NCBI GenBank assembly: GCA_025526995.1
Contig: JAHLKG010000014.1
Span: forward strand, 310,001 to 374,000
Source of the DNA: Powellomyces hirtus
Taxonomy: Eukaryota > Chytridiomycota > Chytridiomycetes > Spizellomycetales > Powellomycetaceae
DNA: 64,000 nt
Direction of reading: 5' to 3'
Shown: piece by piece, positions 10,608 through 22,348 of the stretch
How positions within the stretch are numbered: the stretch's first letter is position 1
How the letters are laid out: each line of letters starts with the position of its first letter
The notes under the pieces: generated by a model
The model's database searches: none
Seen by the model: only the letters and a program-made list of their open reading frames with translations
Told to the model about the DNA's origin: nothing
Translations under genes and position numbers: made by a program

Positions 10608-11819
10608 ATGGCACGTAGCACCAGGAACAGCCCAATGGCAGTAGGAGAACCCGAAGTTGACACACCGACCAATAACCCTGTCGCAATGTTGACTGCACAA
10701 TGGGCGGAGACCCAACGCTTACTGCAGGAACAGATCGCAATGGGAGAGGCCCGCTTTGAAGCCCTTCTCTCAAGGATTCTGACTCCAGTCCAACCAGCGG
10801 TTGCAACACCGCACGTCGACATCATCCTGGCGGAAGAAAACCACGCACGAATGCAAGCCGAGAAGGAACGCCGCGAGAACCTTCGCAAGCAGCTGACACA
10901 CTTCGACGGAAAAGGGAACAGTGAAGAAATGGTGTCGAAGGTCGATGAGTTCTTGAAGGTTCACACGCGCTACCTTGAGGCAACCGACTTCAGGACGGAC
11001 CACCGAGACGTCGACCACATCTCGGGGTACCTCAAGGAAACCGCCGACAAATGGTGGCAAATGCTCAGAGATGCCGGCGACCAGCCCACGACATTGGAAG
11101 AATTCACAAGGATCTTGTGCGTCCGCTTCTACCCCGCCAACTTACGAAACACCGCAGAAGCAAAGATGAAGTGGTTGGTTTTCACCAATAGCATATCGGT
11201 GTATATCGCCAAGTTCAATACCCTTTGGGCCCAGATCGCGACGCTCAACGACAAGGAGCGGCTTACCCCAAGGCAAGAACATGACTATTTCTTGACGGGA
11301 TTCTCGACCAACCATGTCGGCCAGCGCATTCGAGACCACTGCTATGCCGCAATCATGAGGAATAATGGCGCCGAGATCCCAATCACCGAGCTACAGAATG
11401 AAGCTCTACTATGCTACAGGATTCGAGGCTATGCGGACGATGTTGCGCAGGTAACCCCCAACAGGAGGAGACGTCAGTACGCTGCAGTCCAGCCGGCTCA
11501 GGTACATTGAGGGAACTATCAAGCACGAGAAAGGGGATGCCACACTCCCTATGGCTCAGGTCGTCCCACATGCGGTATGGACAACTACCAAGGGATTTCA
11601 CGCCGTGAGCACACCATCTACGACGAACGCCGTGAGCACAATGAATGTTTCAATTGCGAGGGCAAGGGGCATTACGCCCGTGGGTGCCCAGCAAGTAAAG
11701 GTAAAACCGGTGAGCATAGGACGTTTGCCGCCCCTGTAGAGATCACCGAAGGGTCCGGAGACGAGGCGGCCAGCAACGGGGGCTCAGTCAACAGCTCGGA
11801 TTTTTGCCCCGGGTGCTGA
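10608..11819 (+). pseudogene. Element A gag with one internal TGA
   Basis: Capsid-like Gag of a gypsy element. Open from ATG 10608, with a retrotransposon-gag core (ISGYLKETADKWWQML, residues about 140-155; RFYPANLRNTAEAKMKW). A TGA at 11508-11510 interrupts the frame, but the same frame continues to TGC-TGA at 11819 and contains the zinc knuckle CFNCEGKGHYARGC (11646-11687). The lone TGA is best explained as CGA changed to TGA. Full length would be about 403 residues. The pol frame lies -1 relative to gag. Confidence 0.85.
11798..11804 (+). promoter_or_regulatory. Candidate -1 frameshift heptamer, element A gag-pol
   Basis: GGATTTT in register G-GAT-TTT, 13 bases before the gag stop (11817-11819). 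Slipping back one base leads straight into the protease frame. GGAUUUU is an established slippery heptamer in some plant RNA viruses; its use here is inferred. Family B has the same heptamer in the same place. Confidence 0.55.
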
Positions 11820-12210
11820 ACGCTTGCACCGTCTCAGTACCCCAACCCCAGATGCAAGACAAGATCCCCACGGACAGACTGGGACCCCGCATTCACAGGA
11901 AGACATTTGTGGTCCACGGGAAGGTACAAGGGCACTTTGCCCGCATCCTAATCGATACCAGATGTAACACCCTGATCATCAGCGACACTTGGGCCACCAA
12001 ACATGGCCTCCGGACCTACACCTCTCCAACTCCGCTGGAGGTCCGGTGGGGCGACAGAGTGGGAAACTACGGGGCAACAAAGATGACCTGTGGGGACCTC
12101 TCGGTGTTCACCGAGGAGAAGATCATCTACCGGGAGGATACCATACCGTTCATGGTCGCGCCGATCAGGGTCGATGCCATACTGGGCTTGCCATTCATAT
12201 TGGGGCTGGA
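11804..12210 (+). pseudogene. Element A aspartic protease, truncated
   Basis: Pol frame (-1 to gag). Contains ARILIDTRCNTLIIS and ILGLPFILGLD, the two conserved parts of a gypsy protease. The active-site DTG is changed to DTR (AGA at 11960-11962), a G-to-A change expected to kill the enzyme. Cut at 12210 by the LTR of a B element. Confidence 0.85.
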
Positions 12211-12632
12211 TGTGAGATGGCCATCATGGCATATTTATACTTTACTTATTTTCGGCTAGTAAAAAGCCATATCCCAAGTTAAGGCAGACGCGCCTCATAA
12301 GCGATTACCCAATCCCTCATAAGCATCTCCACAAGTCTCAGCTCTGTCAGCATACCCCCGCAATGCGCAGCTGCACTGCCCAGATACACTGCCCCGCTGC
12401 ACTGCCATAGATCCCTAGATCATCTCCCCGTTCTCCACAAGTTAGCTAGAACCATCAGACCGTAGAATCTCATATAAAAACGGGAGGAAAGTTCCTCCCG
12501 GATAGAGACATCATCTCATCCAATACATCAAAATCCGCACATCGAAATCAACTTCTCTTTTCATCCCTCTACCGCTCCTCTCAACTCCAAACCGAAACAA
12601 CTCCTTCCGCCTTGAAACATAGGCTTCTCACA
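12211..12632 (+). repeat. B LTR 1 (5' LTR of B1)
   Basis: 422 bp, TGTGAGATGG...GCTTCTCACA, followed by the primer site TGGTAGCACCAC (12633-12644). Three differences from LTR 2 by eye. It interrupts the protease frame of A. Confidence 0.9.
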
Positions 12633-12707
12633 TGGTAGCACCACTCCCGTTCTTTCCTGTCAAACTTATCTACGCTTGTTCCTTTCATTGAAATACAGTG
12701 ATTCACG

Positions 12708-13920
12708 ATGGCTGCATCCGGACCTGCCGCCTGGACTTTCCCCGCCGTGGGCCCTGCTCTGCAGAACGGTGATCGGCTAAGCGAGATTACGCTGCGCACA
12801 ACTCTCCTTGCCAATGCAAAGACGATTCCGTACTTCTCTGGTGAACACGATATGGAGCTGATCGACCTCTTCGTCACTACAAACGTCAGAGCGTGCAACC
12901 ACTTCATCACGGCTTATACCGGCATTGCCTACAACGAGTTCAATTACTTTGACAAGTACGCCATCACTAATATGGACCCTTCAGTCGTCGCTTGGCACGT
13001 CGCTATCATGAACAATCTCCGCGTTCAGCCTGCCGCTCCTGCCGAAGGCGTTGCCGCCTGGTGGGCCACCCAGTTCTATCAGCGCTGGATGCCTCGCAAT
13101 GTCACCAACCGTCTACACCAAGAAATGGCGGCCCTCTCGCTGGGAAACTCGCTTGAAGATTACATCCGCGAATTGGAACGATATCGACATCTCGAAACGA
13201 TCGCTGTTCGTGCCAATGGCAATGCTACGGAACGACTTCTACTGGAAAGCGAGATGATTGACATCTTCCACGCGGGACTTCTCCGTAACTCGACTTACGG
13301 CCTTTACCTCGTCCAAGCTCTTCAAAACTTCATGACGATGAGACTCACCATTGGACAAGCCGTCATTTTGGCCCCTGGCCGTAATCTGCGTTCGAAATGC
13401 AGCAGCCTCCTCCAATCTGGTCGATGGCTATCTTACTACTCCAGCACGAGCACAAGCCAAGGCCCCTGCCCGATTCCATCCTTACTCGGGTATTGAACAA
13501 GCCCCCACTTGCACTCCTTGACGTACATTTCAACAGCCCGGACCAGTTACTCCCCGAAGATCAACAATCAAAGGCCAAACATCTAAGCAAGCGATCCCGC
13601 AAACACCAAGAAAGAGACCTAGCTTATCAACGCCAATTACTACACCTCAAGGAACTCCCGCACGCAGACCAGCATTCCCTAGAACTCCAGCGACTCCCAA
13701 AACACCTACAAAACGTGGGAGCGCTATGCTCTGCAAACGATGCGGACAAACCAATCACAAGATCCAGGACTGTTTCGCTAAGCGAGACGTCAATGGCGAA
13801 GCAATCGGGGAATCAGCTACTAGCAGCACTTACCCGGTTAGACAAGTCAGTCGAATCAGCGAAATCAGAGCCGATGAAGAAGACCAAGACTCCCAGGATT
13901 TTCTGGACGGTTGGGAGTAG
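12708..13920 (+). pseudogene. B1 gag
   Basis: Gag of the B chromovirus family. ATG 12708 gives MAASGPAAWTFPAVGPALQN, a capsid-like core with WWATQFYQRWMPRNV and LHQEMAALSLGNSLEDYIRE. A frameshift near 13370 (extra bases in the CATTTTGGCCCC stretch, compared with 34306) moves the true frame to the one carrying zinc knuckle CKRCGQTNHKIQDC (about 13730-13771) and ending GWE-TAG at 13920. The candidate -1 heptamer GGATTTT lies at 13896-13902. Confidence 0.85.
13896..13902 (+). promoter_or_regulatory. Candidate -1 frameshift heptamer, B1 gag-pol
   Basis: G-GAT-TTT in gag register, 15 bases before the gag TAG. The -1 frame continues as pol. The same site with the same register occurs at 34828-34834 in the more diverged copy B4. 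Confidence 0.55.
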
Positions 13921-16878
13921 AAATCGGTTCCTCTCAACCCAATAAGGGACATACTATCTTCCCTGAATCCGATATTCCCTGGATGACATGTAATCGACCA
14001 CCCAAAAGCCCTAAGGGCAATCCTACATCTATTCGACGAATGGATCTTCAAACCCGACTTCAACCTGGCAAAGCTTCAAGCGCACCCAGTTGGGTCTTCC
14101 GAGTCAAAATGGGCACCGAGCCAATTATAGCCCTCTTGGACACCGGCTGCAATACTATGGTTGTTCAAGACCGCATGGCAGATGCACGAAGACTCGAGAA
14201 GAGGCCTCTAGATAAGCCATACGACATTGATACCGCCGGTGCTGGCCAAACAATCCGAATCACATCCCTTACAACCCAATTAATCCAAATTTTCAACAAC
14301 ACTTCGCAAGACTACGATTCTAATGCCTCTTTTCACTTCGAGATTGCACCTATTGGAATCCCACTTATTCTGGGGCTTCCATTCTTCGAAGCGATAGGCA
14401 CTTTTACTTGTATCACTATTGAACGACCACACCGCATCTTGTTCACTCTGGAAGGAAAACCCTTCAACTGTTCGTCGCTCCCATCCAATTGGCATGCTCA
14501 GCGTCCCGACTCATTCATCCGAAAAGCCCAAACCTTTACGATCCACGGAGCTGCCAAAGGCGTCAAACGTGAACGACAAAAACCATTTCAGGGTATCGCC
14601 GCCGTCTCATCAAAGCGGTTAAACAAACAACTCCGACACAAACAATACCAAGAAGCATTCGCAGTTCATATAAGCTCCACGATGGAAGAGAATACAACTG
14701 GGACCAACTCTTCTTGGCCCAAATTCCTCGACTCAGTTCTCCGGCGATTTAAGGATACTCTTTTCAAGGAGACCGATGAATTACCCCCGGATCGCGGTGA
14801 TAACAACTTCCATATCGATCTCACTCCCGGATCGAAACCGGTCTTCCAAGCTTTACGTCCTATATCACAAGACCAATTGAATGAACCACGGAAACAACTG
14901 GACCATTTATTGTCAAAAGGATGGATACAGCATTCCAAATCCCCATGGGGCGCCTCAGCCGTATTTGCTGTTAAGAAGACTGGCAGAATTTGCGTCTGTT
15001 GGGACTATCGTGGACTCAATGCTGTCACAATCAAGGACCGCACACCGCTCCCTAACCTAAGAGAGATGCGAAACCAACTTCTAGGCGCCCACCTTTTTAC
15101 TCTCATCGACTTGAAAGATGCTTACCATCGACTACTCATCGCCCCAGAAGATCGTGAGAAAACAGCCATCCGCACAAGATTTGGACTCTTTGAATACGTC
15201 GTTATGCCCTTTGGACTGTGCAACGCACCTGGCGCCTTCCAGCGACTAATGAACCAAGTCCTGGGTGACTTGTATGACATCTCTGTCATTTGCTACCTCG
15301 ACGACATCCTTATCTTCTCACCGAACCCCGAAAGACATCGTCAAGATGTGAGAAAAGTACTTCAACGATTACAAGACCATTCTCTCTACGTCATGGTTGC
15401 CAAATGCCACTGGGGAAAACGCGAAATCGAGTTCTGTGGACATCTCTTCAGCGTCAACGGAATGCGTATTGCGGATGACAATACGCAGCTGTTCGAGATT
15501 GGCCAACCCCACGGACTTCGCGGCACATCAGGCAATTTCTAGGACTAACAAATTACTTCCTGGATTACATCGAGCGATACTCCGAAATTGCCGCACCCTT
15601 GTCAGCCCTACAGGGTATTAAAAGCGCATTCGAATGGACAGACAAGGAGCAAAAAGCCTTCGACGCTCTCAAGGCTGCTAGCACAAGCGCTCCAGTCCTA
15701 GCGACATTCAATCCAGACCATCCAATCTACGTCCATACCGATTCATCTGGCTATGCCATTTCCGGATGGCTAGGACAAACCACTGATGGAAAACCTCTCC
15801 CCATGCCCTTGCCGACTCACCGAGTACGAGCTATGGAGCAACTGCCCAAACTTCGTCCGGTACTCTTCTTTTTGCGCAAGATGAATGGAGCCGAGACCCG
15901 ATATCCGGTACACAAGCAAGAGCTACTAGCCCTCGTGAAGTTCCTCAAGACGAATCGATTTTACCTCATTAATCGGCCTTTTATCGCTCTCGTTGATCAT
16001 CGATCACTCGTTCACCTGCAAACGCAACCACACCTGAGTAAACGCCAAGCCGAATGGATTGAAAAGTTACAAGAATTCGACTTCTCGATTCAATACCTTC
16101 CTGGACAATTCAACACGATCGCCGATCTACTCTCGCGAAACCCTACATATGCACCACGATGCATCGAATGTCAAAAACGGCTGATGGTTACGGCATATAT
16201 GAATACCAACGAGCACCCATTTCTGACTACATTCGGATTTGAACAATGGAAACATGAATTGCTGCAAGATGAATATGCGCTCCACATTACCAAAATGCTC
16301 AAAAAACCAGAGCATGAGCGCCCCAGTCGTTATCACAGATTTGCCATAGGATCCGATGGGATCATCACATACGAAGACGAACGACTTTACGTTCCTCATA
16401 CAATCAGACCACACGTTCTCCGAGAATTCCACGACGAACTTCCTAACGGTGGACATCAAGGGCCATTAGTCACTTATGCCAAGATGTTGCGTCGATACTT
16501 CTGGCCCAAGATGCAGCAGGACATTCGCTCTTTTGTCCGAACCTGCGCCAAATGCCGCTCATTTTCGTGTCCACCACACAATGGCCTCTTAAAACCACTT
16601 CCCATACCATCGACGGTCAATCACACTCATGGGTTCGATCTTTTCGAATTACCTCGACCCCAAGGAAGTCCCAAGCGTCCGTTTATCATATGCATTGTCG
16701 ACTATTTATCAAGCCAAACGCACCTCGTCCCTGCAGAAAGCACTCTCTCAACAAACAAGTTAATGACACTCATCCTGAGCCAAGTTTGGAAACATACCGG
16801 CATACCTCTCCTCATAATATCAGACTGAGAACCCAGGTTATTGGCAGACCTCTTCTTTGCCTTTTCCAAGTTAACCGG
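13896..16878 (+). pseudogene. B1 pol (protease, RT, RNase H, truncated integrase)
   Basis: Gypsy domain order. Protease ALLDTGCNTMVV; RT with ALRPISQDQL, DLKDAYHRLLIAPEDREKTA and catalytic YLDD (15294-15305); RNase H with YVHTDSSGYAISGWLGQ; integrase with the zinc-binding segment HDELPNGGHQG and CAKC. Breaks: a frameshift near 15478-15486 (GATGACAATACG against GATGACAAGATCG in B2) and TGA at 16826-16828 where B2 has CGA. The gene stops at 16878, inside the integrase core, where another B LTR begins. Confidence 0.88.
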
Positions 16879-17300
16879 TGTGAGATGGCCATCATGGCAT
16901 ATTTATACTTTACTTATTTTCGGCTAGTAAAAAGCCATATCCCAAGTTAAGGCAGACACGCCTCATAAGCGATTACCCAAGCCCTCATAAGCATCTCCAC
17001 AAGTCTCAGCTCTGTCAGCATACCCCCGCAATGCGCAGCTGCACTGCCCAGATACACTGCCCCGCTGCACTGCCATAGATCCCTAGATCATCTCCCCGTT
17101 CTCCACAAGTTAGCTAGAACCATCAGACCGTAGAATCTCATATAAAAACGGGAGGAAAGTTCCTCCCGGATAGAGACATCATCTCATCCAATACATCAAA
17201 ATCTGCACATCGAAATCAACTTCTCTTTTCATCCCTCTACCGCTCCTCTCAACTCCAAACCGAAACAACTCCTTCCGCCTTGAAACATAGGCTTCTCACA
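16879..17300 (+). repeat. B LTR 2
   Basis: 422 bp, looks identical to the LTR at 37813-38234. It abuts integrase codons ending TTAACCGG; precisely the same junction is found at 37812/37813, proof that the two regions share ancestry by duplication. Followed by a primer-binding site. Confidence 0.9.
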
Positions 17301-17375
17301 TGGTAGCACCACTCCCATTCTTTCCTGTCAAACTTATCTACGCTTGTTCCTTTCATTGAAATACAGTGACTCACA

Positions 17376-20300
17376 ATGGCTGCACCCGGACCTGCCGCCT
17401 GGACTTTCCCCGCCGTGGGCCCTGCTCTGCAGAACGGTGATCGGCTAAGCGAGATTACGCTGCGCACAACTCTCCTCGCCAATGCGAAGACGATTCCGTA
17501 CTTCTCTGGTGAACACGATATGGAGCTGATCGACCTCTTCGTCACTACGAACGTCAGAGCGTGCAACCACTTCATCACGGCTTATACCGGCATTGCCTAC
17601 AACGAGTTCAATTACTTCGACAAGTACGCCATCACTAATATGGACCCTTCAGTCGTCGCTTGGCACGTCGCTATCATGAACAATCTCCGCGTTCAGCCTG
17701 CCGCTCCTGCCGAAGGCGTTGCCGCCTGGTGGGCCACCCAGTTCTATCAGCGCTGGATGCCTCGCAATGTCACCAACCGTCTACACCAAGAAATGGCGGC
17801 CCTCTCGCTTGGAAACTCGCTTGAAGATTACATCCGCGAATTGGAACGATATTGACATCTTGAAACGATTGCTGTTCGTGCCAATGGCAATGCTACGGAA
17901 CGACTTCTACTGGAAAGCGAGATGATCGACATCTTCCACGCGGGACTTCTCCGTAACTCGACTTACGGCCTTTACCTCGTCCAAGCTCTTCAAAACTTCA
18001 TGACGATGAGACTCACCATTGGACAAGCCGTCACTTGGCCCCTGATCGCGGTGATAACAACTTCCATATCGATCTCACTCCCGGATCGAAACCGGTCTTC
18101 CAAGCTTTACGTCCTATATCACAAGACCAATTGAATGAACTACGGAAACAACTGGACCATTTATTGTCAAAAGGATGGATACAGCATTCCAAATCCCCAT
18201 GGGGCGCCTCAGTTGTATTTGCTGTTAAGAAGACTGGCAGAATTTGCGTCTGTTGGGACTATCGCGGACTCAATGCTGTCACAATCAAGGACCGCACACC
18301 GCTCCCTAACCTAAGAGAGATGCGAAACCAACTTCTAGGCGCCCGCCTTTATACTCTCATCGACTTGAAAGACGCTTACCATCGACTACTCATCGCCCCA
18401 GAAGATCGTGAGAAAACAGCCATCCGCACAAGATTTGGACTCTTTGAATACATCGTTATGCCCTTTGGACTGTGCAACGCACCTGGCGCCTTCCAGCGAC
18501 TAATGAACCAAGTCCTGGGTGACTTGTATGACATCTCTGTCATTTGCTACCTCGACGACATCCTTATCTTCTCACCGAACCCCGAAAGACATCGTCAAGA
18601 TGTGAGAAAAGTACTTCAACGATTACAAGACCATTCTCTCTACATCATGGTTGCCAAATGCCACTGGGGAAAACGCGAAATCGAGTTCTGTGGACATCTC
18701 TTCAGCGTCAACAGAATGCGTATTGCGGATGACAAGATCGCAGCTGTTCGAGATTGGCCGACCCCACGGACTTCGCGGCACATCATGCAATTTCTAGGAC
18801 TAACAAATTACTTCCTGGATTACATCGAGCGATACGCCGAAATTGCCGCACCCTTGTCAGCCCTACAGGGTATTAAAAGCGCATTCGAATGGACAGACAA
18901 GGAGCAACAAGCCTTCGACGCTCTCAAGGCTGCTATCACAAGCGCTCCAGTCCTAGCGACATTCAATCCCGATCAACCAATCTATGTCCACACCGATTCA
19001 TCTGGCTATTCCATCTCGGGATGGTTAGGACAAACTATCAATGGAGAACCTCTCCCTATGCCTTTACCGACTCACCGAGTACGAGCTATGGAGCAACTAC
19101 CCAAACTTCGTCCAGTACTTTTCTTTTCGCACAAGATGAATGGAGCAGAGACCCGATATCTGGTACACGAGCAAGAGCTATTAGCCCTCGTGAAGTTCCT
19201 CAAAACGAATCGGTTTTACCTTATCAATTGGCCTTTTATCGCTCTTGTTGATCATTGATCACTCGTTCATCTGCAAACGCAACCACACCTGAGTAAACGC
19301 CAAGCCGGATGGATTGAAACGCTACAGGAATTTGACTTCACGATTCAATATCTTCCCGGCCGATTCAACACAATCGCCGACCTCCTCTCGCGAAACCCTA
19401 CATATGCACCACAATGCATCGAATGTCAAAAACGGCTGATGATTACAGCGTATATGAATACCAATGAGCACCCATTTCCGACTACATTCGGATTTGAACA
19501 ATGGAAACATGAATTGCTCCAAGATGAATACGCGCTCCACATTACCGAAATGCTCGAAAAGCCAGAACACGAGCGCCCCAGTCGTTATCGTAGATTTGCT
19601 ATACGACCTGACGGAATCATCACATACGAAGGCAAACGGCTTTACGTCTCTTATACCATCAGGCCACATGTCCTTCGAGAGTTCCATGATGAACTTCCTA
19701 ACGGCGGACATCAAGGACCGTTGGTTACTTATGCCAAAATGCTGCGACGATATTTCTGGCCCAAGATGCAGCAGGACGTTTGATCCTTCATTCGTACCTG
19801 TGCAAAATGCCGCTCGTTTTCACGTCCACCTCGCAATGGCCTCTTAAGACCACTTCCCATACCATCAACGGTCAATCACACTCATGGGTTCGATCTTTTT
19901 GAATTACCTCAACCTCGAGGAAGTCCCAAGCGTCCGTTTATCATATGCATTGTTGACTATTTATCAAGCCGAACGCATCTCGTCCCTGCAGAAGGCACTC
20001 TCTCTACAAACGAGTTAATGACACTCATCCTGAGCCAAGTTTGGAAACATACCGGCATACCTCTCCTCATAATATCCGACCGAGAACCCAGGTTATTAGC
20101 AGACCTTTTCTCTGCCTTTGCCAAGTTAACCGGCGTCAGACACGAGTTTGCTACGGCACAACATCAGCAAACGGATGGCCGAGTAGAAAGAATGATCCAA
20201 GTTGCCAAGTTCGTCACACGCAAATACCTCGACTATAGCGGATCCAACTGGCGTGAATTCCTACCACTAGTCGAGTTCTGCCTCAATTCCATGCCTAGGC

Positions 20301-20986
20301 GTCACCTCAATGACCTTGCACCATTCGAAATCGAACTAAATCGAATGCCACGCCGTCCAGGTTGGAATGCCGACGCAGAACAACTCGCTCAGATGACACC
20401 GCCAAATCGAGCTCTTGTTTGCCTGTATCAGGAACGAGCTGCAGAGATCAATCTCACAGTCCAACAAGCTCTTCGTAACGAACAAGATCGCCACAAACAA
20501 TACTTCAACCAAGGACGCACCCCCATTGCGTTCGAAGTAGGCGATCTCGTTGACCTCAACCATGAGCAACTAGCAATCAACTTCGACGAAGTTAAACCTG
20601 CCAATCTCACACCCAAGTGGATTGGGCCATTCACAATATTGGCCAAAGGACCTCATCCAGACACATATCGCCTAGATCTCTCCCAAACGGTTCTCAAGGC
20701 GATCTGGCCCTATTTCCATGTTAACATACTACGGAAGCATGTGCCCCACACGCACCCACTCCGCGACCAAACGCCACCTCCGTCAGAGCCGGTTCTTATC
20801 AAAGGGGAACTCGAGTACCCAGTCGAAGCAATCCTCGACGAAACAGTAACCGGCCGAGGCCTGCCGCCGAATGTTCTTGACCAAATACATCGGCTGGCCC
20901 GAACCCTCCTGGCAACCCAAAGCCAATCTCAAAGATACGGAGGCGTTCGAGATCTGGCGAGTAAACAATCCCCCTCTCCCGCTTAG
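17376..20986 (+). pseudogene. B2 gag-pol with internal gag-RT deletion
   Basis: Gag starts at 17376 and has TGA at 17853 (CGA in B1 and B5). At about 18036-18042 gag (ACTTGGCCCC) is fused to RT (GATCGCGGTGATAAC), removing the zinc knuckle, protease and pol start. RT to RNase H is open 18035-19258 with YLDD intact, then TGA at 19256 (CGA in B1). Integrase follows with TGA at 19781, then open 20018-20986 with ISDREP and GRVERM (second Asp and Glu of the DDE triad). A small deletion near 20858 shifts the frame inside the chromodomain. Only trans-supplied proteins could have moved it. Confidence 0.87.
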
Positions 20987-20996
20987 ATAGCATGAA

Positions 20997-21235
20997 TGTT
21001 GGTCTGAGACTATCTGAGTAGATAGTTGAGGAAGCTTTAGGGTAGTTGACTGAGCAGAACAACGAAGTAACTTAATCCCGCTCTATTGGAGAAAAAGAGA
21101 AAAGTCCCACCGATATATTAAGTATGGAAGGAAAACTACTTATATCGGAGTTGATCACGTGGGTTCACGTGATCGCATAATACGCCCTGCGATGGCGCAG
21201 TTGTGACTCGATGACAGAGTCTGTACGTGCTAACA
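20997..21235 (-). repeat. C1 3' LTR
   Basis: 239 bp with TG/CA ends (TGTTGG...CTAACA on the plus strand). Contains the palindrome GATCACGTG-N4-CACGTGATC at 21153-21174. On its inner side, minus-strand G-rich tracts at 21295-21330 could serve as polypurine tract. Confidence 0.9.
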
Positions 21236-21397
21236 CCCCCACTCAGACCTGTCAGTCTGGCAGTGAGAGAGTTGCTCTATCTACTTTTACTACACACCCC
21301 CGCGCACACCCCCAAACACCCCCATTTATTACATTTTTAAGAATACAAGGAATGGCTAGGGTACGTCTATGAGATCTGCGCAAATGAGGCGTAAGCG

Positions 21398-22348
21398 CTA
21401 ACTATGTGCCGGTGTAGTTGTCAGGTTCGGGCAAAGCGAAGCAGACGGCGAGAAAGACGGAACCGCCGGTAACCGCTCCTGCGACGACCACAGCTCCTGC
21501 TGTGCCATCGTCAGTGGTGCCCTCTGCGCCACAGGGAGGTGCACCCGCTGCGGGGTTGTCCCGAGCGGAGATTCAAACGATGTCGGCGGCGCATGCCCGA
21601 CAGTTCCACTGCAAGGACTGTCAAGGGGTCCTTGAACGTCACATCGAGCAGGCGAAAGACCGGGTGAAAGACCGGGCGAGGTCTGGTACGTCTCTGGGTC
21701 GCGCACGGGCGACCGGGACGCTTGATGGACTGAGGTCCATACTAGGGGACTGGCGGAGCCGGAAGCTGGCGGTTGGGAAGGGCAAGGATACAGCCCAGGC
21801 GAAGAAGAGGACTGCGGACAAGAAGTCGGCAGCGGAGGTGAAGAGGATGTGGGACATCCTGGAGCGGGAGGCTCCATATAATGATGAGGAAGAGGAGGAG
21901 GAGGAGGCAGCCGAGGAGTTGGAGGGACCATTGGGTTCTTCAAGCCGACGCTCACTCTCAAGCGATGAGGATGGTGGAGGAGGGGCAGGCCCATCCTCCT
22001 TGGGGGGCATTGCTTTGGGTTCCGCAATTGCGGTGTAGATGCCAAGGTAAGCCAGTGTTGTGAGTAATTCTCCTGACGTTCAGCGAGTAACACTTGAGCT
22101 CGGTGTGCTTCCGTAGGCGCGCCCTCATTGCGTATGCGTTCATCAAATATATGAGTCCCATTTGTAATCCTCAGGACAGTGTCCTTATGTTTCATAGTGG
22201 GAAACGGCTTCGTAAAGATGTCCGCCAGTTGATCGTCCGTATTGGTGTTGATGATTTCGATAATTTGCTTCGCGAACGAATCGCGTATAGTGTGGTACCG
22301 AACATCAATGTGTTTGGTGCGTTGGTTGATAGCCTTAGACTGAATCAA
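21398..22348 (-). pseudogene. C1 RNase H C-terminus plus long Pro/Ser-rich extension
   Basis: Begins IQSKAINQRTKHIDVRYHTI and DQLADIFTKPFP, the standard end of copia RNase H. It is out of frame with the upstream RNase H at about 22350. Instead of stopping it stays open about 230 more codons rich in Pro, Ser and Thr. This stretch lies exactly opposite the plus-strand frame at 21418-22038; I think the plus-strand frame is the more protein-like of the two, and the extension may be a by-product. Confidence 0.6.
21418..22038 (+). CDS. Antisense open frame in the C1 3' region
   Basis: 206 codons on the strand opposite to C1, between RNase H and the 3' LTR. The first in-frame ATG is MSAAHARQFHCKDCQGVLER (about 21580); upstream codons are open back to a TAG just before 21418, where TTGTCAG could be a splice acceptor. 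The protein has a helical, charged centre (KDRVKDRARSG, KKRTADKKSAAEVKRMWDIL), a Glu run and a Ser/Asp/Gly-rich end. Codon third positions favour G/C. No family recognised. It may be a captured host gene fragment or an accessory gene of C; expression is unknown. Confidence 0.4.
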   Translation: MSGSGKAKQTARKTEPPVTAPATTTAPAVPSSVVPSAPQGGAPAAGLSRAEIQTMSAAHARQFHCKDCQGVLERHIEQAKDRVKDRARSGTSLGRARATGTLDGLRSILGDWRSRKLAVGKGKDTAQAKKRTADKKSAAEVKRMWDILEREAPYNDEEEEEEEAAEELEGPLGSSSRRSLSSDEDGGGGAGPSSLGGIALGSAIAV

